A stretch of DNA of 64,000 nt, from the NCBI GenBank assembly GCA_003255065.1, contig QAOA01000648.1:293072-357071 (forward strand), given 5' to 3'. Below, one piece after another: positions 23,374-37,204 of this stretch. The notes under the pieces are model-generated. The model made no database searches, was not told the origin of the DNA, and worked only from the letters and a program-made list of their open reading frames with translations. The stretch comes from Cercis canadensis (taxonomy: Eukaryota > Streptophyta > Magnoliopsida > Fabales > Fabaceae). How positions within the stretch are numbered: position 1 is the first letter of the stretch; the number at the start of each line of letters is the position of its first letter. The position numbers and the translations under genes are program-made.

Positions 23374-23640
23374 ATGGAGAAGAGCTTCACTCTCATTCAG
23401 ACTCTCGCCACGGCTGGCGTTTTCTCTGGTATTTCCTTCTGGTAAAGCTCCACCTCCCTCATTGTCATCCTTCTGTCAAATTAGGGTTTATGTCTTTATG
23501 ATGCCACTTCCCTTATTCTTCTCAATTCGCTCAGGTACGGGTTCATGTTCGGCAGGGAGTCCTCTCGGAAAGAACTCGGTGACTTGATTGAACATCTTCG
23601 TCGGGAAAATCCTACCTCCGATTCAGCTACTCATTCTTGA
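23374..23640 (+). CDS. 57-aa putative membrane microprotein
   Basis: Two exons, 23374-23441 and 23535-23640, joined GT-AG within a Trp codon (TG|G), give 174 nt and a 57-aa protein that ends at TGA 23638. Residues 6-27 form one hydrophobic segment (TLIQTLATAGVFSGISFW and on into YGFMFG), followed by a charged helix-like tail with RESSRKELGDLIEHLRRE. The Gly-rich YGFMFGRE junction looks like a membrane-interface turn. I have a general sense of similar short conserved plant proteins but no named family, so function is unknown. It may be an organelle or endomembrane single-pass peptide. A donor (GTATTA, 23644) three bases after the stop and an acceptor (TATTCCAG, to 24385) suggest a 3'-UTR intron. 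Too small to appear as one open frame, so easily missed. Confidence 0.7.
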
Positions 23641-25448
23641 ACGGTATTATTCATCTCTCTGTTCATAATTCATATTGCAAGTTTGTCGTTTTATATGCAG
23701 AAATCCAATTACATTGCGAATTGGACGCATCACAATATGGTTGGCACTTGGCAATCCGACAAAAAATAAATATTTTGAGGAAAAGAAGAGAAGAATTTTC
23801 TTATTTTACTTAATCTGCAAAGTGTAAAGTTAGTAACAATTATAATTCAGAAGTTTCCTTCTTCTTTTTCGTGAAAAGGGGATGTTCATTTTCACTCATC
23901 CAATGGACCAATGAAAGTTAACGGTTTTTCCCATGTTATTGTCTTTAGCTATAACCTCTTTCTCTAATTTGTTGATAAACTGGTCCCAAGTGAATTGTGC
24001 ATAAAAATGTGATAAACCATGTCATTTTGCACGAGTCTTTTTATAAAGAAGCTTCATGTTGATTCTTCATTATTCATTATGTAATCAGATGACAGGCCTG
24101 AAGCGAACTTTATCTTTTATATTCACATCTGGTAGATAACTGATAAGTCTGCAATAGTCTTCTAATTTGGTTATTTCTCTCCACACTATTGTTATTTAGC
24201 CTTTTACTTGGGGGATTAGATAGTGTCTATTTCCGTTACCAATATTAATCATGCTGCTTTGTGCGTATCTTATAAAATTTAGTGTGTATTACTTACACAC
24301 TTATACAATTTCAATAAAATAATACTGAAAAGCATGCATATTCACGTGTAACTGAGTGTGCTGTTTGAATTGTGGCATATTCCAGAGTCTGGATCAAATT
24401 TGGCAGAATCAAATGGGCAATGAGAGAAGGACTTTCAAGAGACACGGTCAAGCTAGAAATCCTGTAGGTACTGGGACTGTGGTCAAGGCGATTCCTGGCT
24501 CCTCTTGGGGCGGTATATGTTTCTTGTATTCTTAATTTATCCTCGACTGAGGTATATGTTTTCTTTCAAATGATGATTCCAAAACCTTGGCATGGTTCTC
24601 ACTGTGTGGATACACTTCTCATGCGTCATGACTCTGTTTACCATGACCTACACAACTCTCAAATTAACCCCCTTCTCCTAACAATTTTGTAAGTAATGTT
24701 GATTGTAGAGGTTGCATCTCAACATATAATTGCAGGAGAACATTTTAATTATTTAAGATGCAAAAATCTATTGGAATTCCTTAAGTTTATTGAATGCTTT
24801 CTATTGGAGAGAATGGGGGATCTATAATTGTCGGCTTCTCTCCATATAAACTTCTTGGCTTAATTATAGGAGAATTTTGTTTATCTGATGCTCAAAGTGC
24901 TTTCCTTGCTGTTGTGGGCTATCATATATGAAGGGGAAAAGCAGTCCGAAACTTTAAATAATCCAATATACGAAGATTCTTGGGAATATTGATACTGAAA
25001 CACCATGATAATGACCAAATAATATGGAGAAACTTGTTGAAAATTCCGGTGTGAGCTTATTCTATATGGATGTTTTTAAGATTGAGAGAAACAAATGGCA
25101 TTAGTGTATTCATGTTGAACAGATAAGACGAGTTTCTGGGGATTACCCAGACAACACCTAAGCGAATAAATTCCAACGTCACTCTGTATTGGATTTGTAA
25201 CATCGGCAGGTAAATTTGTTCTCCGTTCATGATTGGAGTTATATACATTAACATGAAATAAAATAATAACTTCTCAATAATCTCAGTTTCTGGCATAGCA
25301 TATGCCATTTTTGCTGTGTATTAAGTATCATGGCTCTTTCTCCTGCCTTTTTTTGTTTGTTTTGTTTTTCTCTTGTTCCTCCCTTTTTCTATATCTTATG
25401 ATGCTCTTAGCTATACACCATGACGCCTGAACACGCTTTTGTATATAT
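23641..25448. other. Putative 3'-UTR exon of the microprotein gene, then intergenic
   Basis: After the stop at 23640 a likely 3'-UTR intron (23644-24385) leads to a purine-rich exon-like stretch from 24386 (starts AGTCTGGATC). No long frame continues there. From about 24550 to 25448 I see no gene; this is the convergent gap before the 3' end of the beta-amylase gene on the minus strand. Confidence 0.45.
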
Positions 25449-28022
<2,574 letters not shown>

Positions 28023-28110
28023 TTTTTTCTGTGGTGCTGCTCTGTTTGCTGTTGCAGATTAGAGAGAGAGAGGAAATATATGGAAGGATTACCCAAGATG
28101 GTATGCTTTT

Positions 28111-28118
28111 ATTTATAG
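28111..28118 (-). promoter_or_regulatory. Candidate TATA box of the beta-amylase gene
   Basis: On the minus strand CTATAAATA lies about 90 bases upstream of the ATG at 28022, followed by a CT-rich leader (CTCTCTCTCT near 28060). Position and sequence fit a plant TATA box with a short 5' UTR. Confidence 0.55.
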
Positions 28119-28129
28119 AAACGAATTCA

Positions 28130-31100
28130 AGTTTGGGAACTGAAGTTGACAAGCTTGGTGGGGTCTAGTTGAAAAGTGAAAAAGTGCAAAAAATCAAAGC
28201 TAGTCGACTCATCTTTTGACAGGACATTTTGAATCTCTTACGTGCTTCCACCTCTTCCATTCTTATCTAACCCAAAAACACAGCACGTTTTGCTCTGGCT
28301 TCAGTTTTTAACGGTCACCCCTGCAGTTCATTATTTGTCTTAATCATGGGAATTAAGGAGAGGAAAGGAAAAATTAGAGGCTAAGCTTAAAGAAAATGAC
28401 ATGATTTTTTTTTTTTTGCCTCTCCTTTTCCTTTATATTTTTCTTGTAATTAACAAACAACATATTCTATTCTCTGCTAAGTAAGAGATTATTCACTGCT
28501 TGAAAGCGAAAAGTGCATGTCCTTTGCTAAACAATAAGAGATGATGAAATATGATGCAAACTCATTGATGTTTTGAAGGTCCAAAATAATCTTTCTCATC
28601 TACCTAGAGTGGAATGGCACTCATGCAATCCATATTTAGATTATTCCATGGAGATATATATATACTCTGCAAAATTCTTTGTATTCCCTGAGATACTATA
28701 ATCTACCTCATTATCAATAAATGCTTTTGTTTCCGGAGTTTTGAGGCTGAAAAAAGCAATAAGCAAACAACGGGTATTTTATGAAGTTGTTCCAATCTTT
28801 CATCCTAACGAGTCAAATTTCTGACAGTGTTAGAAAAAGTGAATTTTACATAGAGAACAGCTGGAAAAGAATGAGCATCCACTTGAAATTTTTTTCTAAT
28901 ATTGCAAAGCTATTGATTTTGGCGTGATAAATAATGAATGGTTTTGTATTGCATTGTGCTAAAAACTGCGTTAGTGGATGAAAAGATCTCTGAATTTTTA
29001 AAATTTCTCTTGGTTCTGATTTAATTTGGTCAAAGATAAGAAACGCTGGAGGCTCATTATACTTGGGAAACCTGTGGTTGAGAAACACGTCTTTGCTTTC
29101 ATTTTCTTGGATTGTTCTTTCTACGCGGTCTTGAAGTAGCCAAGTTTTAACTGTTCAACTCTTTCAACCTGTTTAAACGACAGAATTTGCTTGATGGGCT
29201 CCATTAGAATCTTACTCTAGTCTTGACCAATACGATACCGTATAATCCTTGAAGATAGGATCAAAAGTGTTTTGTCATCTACTAACACTTTTTCTCTTTA
29301 ATACCCACCAAGAGACTTGTAAATTATCTTTATCTGCTAATTTCAAGATTTGACCCGTTGGAGGAAGAAGTAAAAGTCCGTTTGAGTTTCATAGTTTGAA
29401 TTATTTGCTTCTTGGGTACCTCTATTTGCTAAGAGTATGCTGTACTTTTTAGATCACGGGCCTTTGTGCTGATTACTAGTTTACAGAAGCAATATTAGTA
29501 ATCTATGACGACGCAAAGGGTATAAAATATGCAGCAGAATCTTTTTTTTTTTTTTGGTGACAAATATGCAGCAGAGTCTATAACTGTGTTAACAGGATAG
29601 CCAATTTCTAGGTCATAGAATTGTTAGACAATGATGACCACAAGATCCGAGTTTTTCTGACTTCACCAGAAACAGGTTCATCATATTTTAAATGTGGATT
29701 ACGAAACAATTAATTAAACATGAGCAATACCTAAATGTCCCTCTTTTGTCGTGGTTCATGGGACAAGCATAGAGACCTAGGAACAAGTTAACGTAATGCA
29801 TATGCATGGTGTCGGTTCATATATACTTGAGCACGAAAGGACTAGGAAGTATCCATCCAAATTTAATAAGAAATTTGGCAACTTGGTTGTTTAGCAAGAG
29901 ATGATCCCGAATCTTTCTGCTGCTTGATATTTGATGCTTTGTTCTGTTTTTAAGAGAAGGGTTATTGTGATGAGCTGTCGCCATGTATTTCGTAGAGCTA
30001 CCATTACATTTCTGTGGAGGAAATGAAACCTTATCTTTCCGTTTCTCTAACTTCCTCTCTCGATTTTGAATTCTCAGAAGAAACAAAAATCAATTCACTA
30101 AGCGCAAACGATGGGAAAGACGTGAATGGAAGGGACATGTACTATAAACAAGTGGACCTCAATTCTCATGTACGGAATTAAACATTTTAAATGCGTTTAT
30201 TAAGTCAATACATGGGGGGGAGGGGAAAGCAAGCATAAATCGCCTTCGCTGAGTCATGACATACGTGGCAAATGCTATATTGGCCTACTTAACTTAACAG
30301 ATCAGGAAACAGGCCAATATGATGTTTAGTAGCAAATATAGCCTAAGCGCTGTTGGAATTTTGAAGTTCGAATGGTAGCTTCTTAGAGTTCCTCATGGTG
30401 AAAATTGGAGATTTCAATTGAATTTACAAATAAGATTTTTTTGTCCAAAATAAAATAAAATAAAATGGAAGGAATATGAAAGCATTTCGAGTGTAAATGG
30501 GATATACTTTTTGGGTCAAATATTAGTCGCTTTCCCTCTTTTTCTAACGAGAATCTAGTTTCATTGTCACAATAAGATTTAGGACAAGGTAGAGAAAAAT
30601 CCCATCTGCACATTACTTGCTATTTCCACACTCGTAGCGCAAGCTGCACTTATTGACGAGACTAGCTTGATTCCGATGCTAAGGTCCCCTACTTCCACCA
30701 AGTTTAATCTTTCTGCCCTTCTTTGCTTGTGGTATCCCGTTCGCTCTACGTGTACATCTATTTCTAACCCACGTAAAGCCCCTCTCTAGTCTAGCCTCTA
30801 CCCTTTATTTGATTTCACCCTCATCAGCATCTACGCAAATAACAAAATATTAGGTTTGCTAGCTCCTTATTTTGCCAGGATTTTACACAATTTGGTAACC
30901 AATAACTGGTTCGAGATATGTGAACGTTTAACTCCATTGAATTGCTAAAATATATTGCTAGCAGAGAATTTGAAGGATATATGACCAAAAAGCTGATTCA
31001 GCAGATTATTTGGATTTTAAAAATTTAGCATCAACTTATATGTAAAATCTATATACTATATAGAACGCGTTTCAAAATATCTTCAGTCTCCCCAGATATT

Positions 31101-31488
31101 TTCATAAAAGTCTACTTTAAACTCCCTGGTGGTTTCTGAAGCAACGAATAATTTTGATGATACAGAATTGTATCTATCATTGTCACATATCTCTGCCTCC
31201 CACTCTAAGCTTACGCAAAGCCAACAAACACTTGGAGATATTTAATATAGTAGTATATTGATGAACAGTATGAAATAATAAGAGCAAAATAGTTCAACAA
31301 AGATATCTTTGTATCCTTGGCGATAAGAGCCATTAAAGGTGTCATTTTTCATGCACCACTACCATGTACTAATTTAAATGTTGCCTTTACAGCTGTCAAC
31401 GACAAGTTTCCTAGGAATTTCTTTTTTTAGTATCTATAAAACATGGGTTCTTAATGATCGACTACGATCTATGCTGGTAAATGAAAAT
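28130..31488. other. Intergenic, no gene seen
   Basis: About 3.3 kb between the beta-amylase promoter and the 3' end of the EndoU gene, both on the minus strand. Only short chance frames occur (for example 29817-30086 and 30383-30613, minus strand), with no homology that I recognise and no splice logic. The EndoU 3' UTR must lie in the right-hand part. Confidence 0.5.
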
Positions 31489-34400
31489 TTAACTATCAGC
31501 AATGGGGAAAACAGATCCTATTCGGTCTCCAAAGCGATAGCACTTGATATTAACTGCATATGGACCAAACTGAATGTGGTTATCCTCCCTACCCACATAG
31601 AAACACAGGGTGTACAAAGCAATTTCGAATTCTGGGCTCACTCCAACCAAAGTGCTAGATACAGATTTGAGAACACCATTCCATTCAAACTGAACTGTGA
31701 GTAGCTGGGTTTCAGAGTCTGGCTGCAAGTTACAGTAAGCAATAGAAGAACATTAAAAATGAGGTGGTTATGCCACAAACTAGGAGAAACGCTAATACTC
31801 AAGCTAAAATAGAAGTATTAAAAAAAAAATTTCAGAGAATGAAACAGAAGATGATCATTATTAAGGCTGAAAAATATTTTCTACATTTTCTGATGTGCAG
31901 AAAATGAACTATTTCCCTGTATTTGATGCAGAAAAATATATTTTATGTGCTTGGTGTAACGAACTGCAATCCAAGACCACTATGACTATCTTAAGTTTGA
32001 ACCCCTTCAGTACAGAAGCAAGCACCATACTTTCTTTAATGCTATTGCCAAATTAAATATATTCTATATTTAAGTTGTTTCATACTGGATAGATGTATAT
32101 AAGTCCTCATAAGTAGCACGAAGCCTGCATGTTTGGTTTTTTTAATCTATGTTCACCTTCCATGTAAATTAAGTTGCCAATCAATTCTCCTTCTCCTTGT
32201 AGGCTTCAAAAATTCTATAGCAAAAGATTCTGGCGTAGGGATAACCATACTATCTAATTCATTGTCGCCAAGACCAAAAAGAGAAGCCAAAATCCCAGAG
32301 TCATCTATCTATTAATGCAATTACTCTAGCTTAAATTATTTCATCTTCTAAGGACATGATCACCACTAGGATGCAGAAAATGTATTGAAGAGAAAAAGAT
32401 ACAAACAAGTTGAGTGTCAGAATAATTTTTGAAAAGCTTCAATCTGTATAGTTTTCGACCATGTGGATGGATATTCACTCGGGATTAGGACTGAGTAAGA
32501 ATTAGAACGTAGACAAAGCCACTCACAATTTGTCCCCGACGACGGGGGAAGATATAACCTTGATAATCAACCCTCCCTTTTGCTTCTTCAAGGTAAAACT
32601 GCGAAAACACATAAATAAGTGAAAGATAAGCCCTCATTCATCCATTTAATTAATTCAATGACACTTCAAAATGACAAAGATAGAGACTAACGGAAACAAG
32701 AAATATTTTTTTTAAAAAATTGATGGTACTAGGAAGTCTGAAAAAGTACCTCTAGATAAGTAGCACATCGTAAATAAAATTTTCCATATGGAGCAAGCAT
32801 GAAGTTCAAATTTAAAAAAAAAATCTGGATAAAATACAACACAAGTTGTAAATAAGAATGTAGCTGCAGAAAGCAAAATGAGTAAGAAGTCACACACCTG
32901 AAGCCAGTTATGAAAGCCAGAAACTTCTCCTTCACCACGTTGTTTGATTTCTCCAACAAAAACATGTTCAAAAGCAGAAGAGGAACCAGAAGTACCACCT
33001 CGACCATAAAGGTCAAACCACAGACTGGTCATCATTCTTTTGAAATCTTGGTAGCTCCCTGATGCAATACCCTTGGATGCGAGATACTTGTGAAGATATT
33101 TAAATGGTGCTGTTCTACTGATTTCTTCTATGAAAGCAGCTTGCTCTTGCCTCTCTTCAGATGAGACAACTTCCTTGTATCCTTCACGTGGGTTGTAATT
33201 ATCCAAGAGTGAACAGAAACGAGAAAAAGTAGGCTTTCTGAATACGTCGTCACTAACCCAAGTAAACAAGTTCCCTTGTGCCATGTCTTCCTTTTGGAAA
33301 ACCTTTTTCCCTTCACTACAGTCAATTTCATAGTCTTTGCCGGGTACAAGACGATTTAAATCAAGATCCCAGAGTTTGTTGCAAGCTTGTGACAGATCAG
33401 CTAGTTCATCTTCCGAGGGCTCTATACTGGCATCAATTTCAACCTCATTAGAGTATTCTTGCTCACTAGTATTTAGTTTATAGCCATGCCAGTAATCCTT
33501 TGGAACCTGCCAAGAAGCTGTCAGCAATCAGGACTGATTACATTACTCATTCACTAGTAATGTTAACGTATTGTTGAACGTAAAGAAGATATACCTAGTA
33601 ACAGTAATATTAGCATAATATGAACTGTTTAAACCAATACACCAGACTTGGAGAGATATGACCCAATGTAATGCTTTCACAAATTACGTTTAACGGACAT
33701 GTAACTCCCGGTAACACCACATAATATCTGCAGACTCAAACAGAAGGCTAACATGAAAACCTATTTTATTCAGAGAAAAACGGATTCGGACCACCAAATG
33801 TATTGGGCACAAAATGCATCCTTATGAGTATTTTTATGTAACAATTGATTCAAAATAAACCTTGTGTTGCTGCCTTGGAGGTTTCTTGCCAACAGTCTGC
33901 CATCCGTCATCATTATCTCCATCTAACTGCATAAAAAATTGATTTTGATCATTAATAATTGAATTTCCAAAGATAAACTCCATAAACATACTGTACTGGA
34001 ATAAAAGAAGAAGGAACAAGCGCTTAGGCAAATAACTGAGCTTGCTCAACGTCTTGAACATTGCCATGCTCTCACTGGAGTTAATTCTCAAATATATGGT
34101 TAGTGGAACTTATTTTCTCTTAAATAAATCAAAAGATATGTGTTTTTTCTGATATTCCTCTCCAAGGAACAAGCTTAAGAAGTATGCCGCATACGAAGTG
34201 TCTGTATGCATCATCTTAAATAACGTTTTAAACGTACATGTGCACATGGTGAGTTTAGAACCGCGTGTAAATCTCCAGCCCAAATGTCGCGAGGGGAAGA
34301 ATGTGTCTCTATGAACGCTCCCTTCTCTCACTCTCATGCAACATACACAGACACATAGCAACTTTAAATATCAAAATCCACTCTAATCCACCAATTGATT

Positions 34401-35332
34401 TGGATGAAAGCAAGTGCCAGTACAAGGACTACTGCATGAAACGGGACCCACATCAAGACCATGAGAAATTGGTTTTTGGTCTACATCAAGTGCAAACCAT
34501 GCGGCATGAGAAAGTGGCTTCTGCTTCTGCAAATATTTTCTCAAGGGCCATATATCCCTTTTTCTCTTTGTTGCTAATTCCCACTAATTCGTCAAAATTG
34601 AATTATTATTTTTTAAACAGTTCAGCAACTCGAATGACAATATTAATTAAAAAAATACAATATTTCACCTTCTGGGGTCTTTTTGAAGTACTCAGATTTT
34701 CGCCTTCCCACCCTTCCTGCTCTGGACGATATTGTTCCTGCAATGACAAATTGACAACATAAGTTAACAAAAACACAATGCTGTCCCTGCAATTACATTT
34801 GTTTTACTTCAGTTCATCGACTAGAAAGAAAAAAATGATTAACGAAGCCCCAATATTTCACCTTGTAGGGTCTGTTCGAAGTCCTCGAACTTTCGACTTC
34901 CCACTGCTCCTGCTCTGGACGATATTGATCCTGCAAAATAAAATTCGCCTCTTATAAGAATTCCATTCAAAATTTCTAGTTCTTCTCAAATAGAATCCCA
35001 ATCATTCCGATGCAAAATCAAATCGGAGTAAAAACCTCTCTTTTCCACTGATTTGGACTGTAGCCAGGTCTGCGATCACCCTTACCCCTCCCTTCATTAT
35101 TTTCCTGATCTCCGGAGACAACCTATGCATTATTTTATCGCCAATCAACGGAAATTCAACCATAAAATAAAAGATAAAAAAAGTTAATTATTTTGAGGGC
35201 AAAATAAGTTATTACCTCAGCCCAAGTGGATCTGGATCGTTCATCACGGGACTGTGAGTTCCGTTGTTCTTCTTCATCATTGTCGACGCGACCGAGAGCA
35301 ACACCAACCAAGCCTTTGATCAGATCCTCCAT
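31489..35332 (-). CDS. EndoU-family (XendoU-like) endoribonuclease
   Basis: Poly(U)-specific endoribonuclease homologue; the family cuts RNA at uridylates in a metal-dependent way and leaves 2',3'-cyclic phosphates. Eight exons read 35332-35216, 35122-35036, 34930-34862, 34737-34669, 33926-33861, 33506-32898, 32598-32527, 31722-31489; 1323 nt, 440 aa, all GT-AG. Residues 1-136 are a charged, disordered extension with a Trp-centred motif in each of the five short exons; exons 3 and 4 are tandem copies. The EndoU domain (about 165-440) has EHVFVGE with His317, GFHNW with His335, and FEWNGVLK with Lys382, matching the family's two His and one Lys. No signal peptide, so cytosolic or nuclear is likely, unlike secreted animal relatives. 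Plant orthologues exist (At4g17100-like) but are little studied. The first five exons are all phase 0. Confidence 0.9.
34650..34940 (-). repeat. Tandem exon duplication in the EndoU gene
   Basis: Exon 3 (34930-34862) and exon 4 (34737-34669) are both 69 nt, both phase 0, and encode aligned 23-residue blocks: DQYRPEQEQWEVESS... and EQYRPEQEGWEGENL.... Similarity continues into the introns: CAATATTTCACCTT on the plus strand precedes both donors and TTGATCCTGCAA/TTGTTCCTGCAA spans both acceptors. The unit, exon plus splice sites, was therefore copied in tandem with a period of about 193 bp. Confidence 0.85.
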
Positions 35333-37204
35333 ATCAGTGAGCAGAGTTAATTTTCCAGACTAGGTAAGAGCGAGTGAGTGTCTGAATGTGAGTGACCCCG
35401 TACACAGAACAAGGCTTGGACTTGGGGGTTGTTGGTTGAATAAAGACGATGTGATACTGATGGCGGGTAAACGGCAAGTTAGTTATTAAGAGCGCTTGAT
35501 CCAAATCCGATTACCGACAAAATTGGGCCCGTGACACGTGTTAGGACCTGAAATTTTTTGTTATATATGTACATCCTATAATACAATATACGCAGACAAT
35601 CGCATTACTACATTAGCAGATAAATAGAAAAGGGAATAAAGAATCCATATATGAAGCCAATGAGGAAAAAGAAAATAAAGGGTCTAAATGAAATTTTATT
35701 ATTTTATTATCTATATTCCTTTATTCAGAAAGGATGAAAATAGAGAAAATAATTCTACACTGAATGATATAGATATAAATCTAAACACAGCGTATTCAAA
35801 ATTTATTATCATTAAATAATGCAGCGATATATGTCGTGGGGTCTAGAATTTTTTTTTAATTTGATTTATTTTCATTTTTCTTTCCTTTTTAATTTTGTTT
35901 ATGTGTAACTTGTTTTTCAAATTAATCCTATATTAAAAACAAGTTATGCGATTATGGCAAAAAAAAAAAAAAAAAGATACTGGGATTTTTGGTTACTATT
36001 GTCTTTTATTGGATGGAATTTGGTTACTGTTAGACTTTGTCTCCTTATGTTGTTATTTTTTCTTTTTTCATATGGGTAGCCAATGCAGCATAAATTGTCT
36101 TATCTTAAATAGAGGTTTTTTCTTTACATGGTTAAGTGGAGCGATTAAGGAAAGAAAGCACAAATAAAAATTATTGAGCGGATAAAGAAAGTAAGAAATA
36201 ATGCATAAATATATGAAGTATGAACTGATGAGTAGTAGTATAGCAATGGATGGAGAGAGAAAGCTTTGTAATGGAACCTACAAGAGTTTAACATATATTT
36301 TTCCATTAATAAGTATTAAGGTCAACTAATTAATGTAGCCAAAATAATTAAGGGATAATTTTGTTAAATAAAATACTAAATATTGATTAGATTATGATAT
36401 TAGTTTTTTTTTAGTTCATTGAAAGCTACACAATGATAATAGCCTATCTCTTATTAAAAGTCTACCCTACTTGCACCCAATAAAGTTTAAACTCAATATA
36501 TCTTTTATGAAATACCTTCTGCACAATAACTTGGGTGTCCCCTTAAAAAATATTATCAGTCATTTTGACTGTAAAAATAACCCCACCCAAAAAAAGGGTA
36601 TTATTATATATTTTAAACTTTTTTTATTTTTATATTTTCAAGTCTTTTTCCATAATAATTAATGAAAAATATAAAATTAAATTATTATGCCTCTCCCTTC
36701 TAATATAGTTTGAGGAGAAAAAATTGTTTAGATTTTATTGAGATTTTGGAATGTAATAGGTTTCGCTTTTCGTGACTTTTTTTTTTTTTTTTTAAAGAAA
36801 ATTGATAAGAGAAGAAAACAGTGCAATTTTTGGTCAAAAGAATTGTGAAGGAAAAAAGCCCAAAAAATTATAAGACACTAATGACATCACGAGGGCCTGT
36901 CAAGGCGCTGGCCCAGTTACACCAGAATCCAAACTTGAGTGAAAACTGAAAAGTACAATACTAAATAACAGTAGAGCCCAAACCCGCTATTGGCGATCGA
37001 ATCCCTAAGGTCTGCGTCTCCGGTGGGTGAACCGTGCTTCCATGGTCCGGAGGGTCAAACCGGTGAAATAACAGAAGAACCCAGAATTTCGTTTTTTCGC
37101 AGCGAGGGAAAACTAAAAAGATAGCGAATTTGCTTGTGAACTTCTTGATTCGGGTGAAATTTCAATTTCTCTGACGCTGTCTTCGAAGAACAAAGCTCAT
37201 TGCT
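35333..37204. other. Bidirectional intergenic region between EndoU and the zinc-cluster gene
   Basis: About 1.9 kb separating two divergently transcribed genes. Only short AT-rich frames; poly-A near 35960 and poly-T near 36780. No repeats with clear ends. TATA boxes were not fixed for either gene. Confidence 0.45.
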
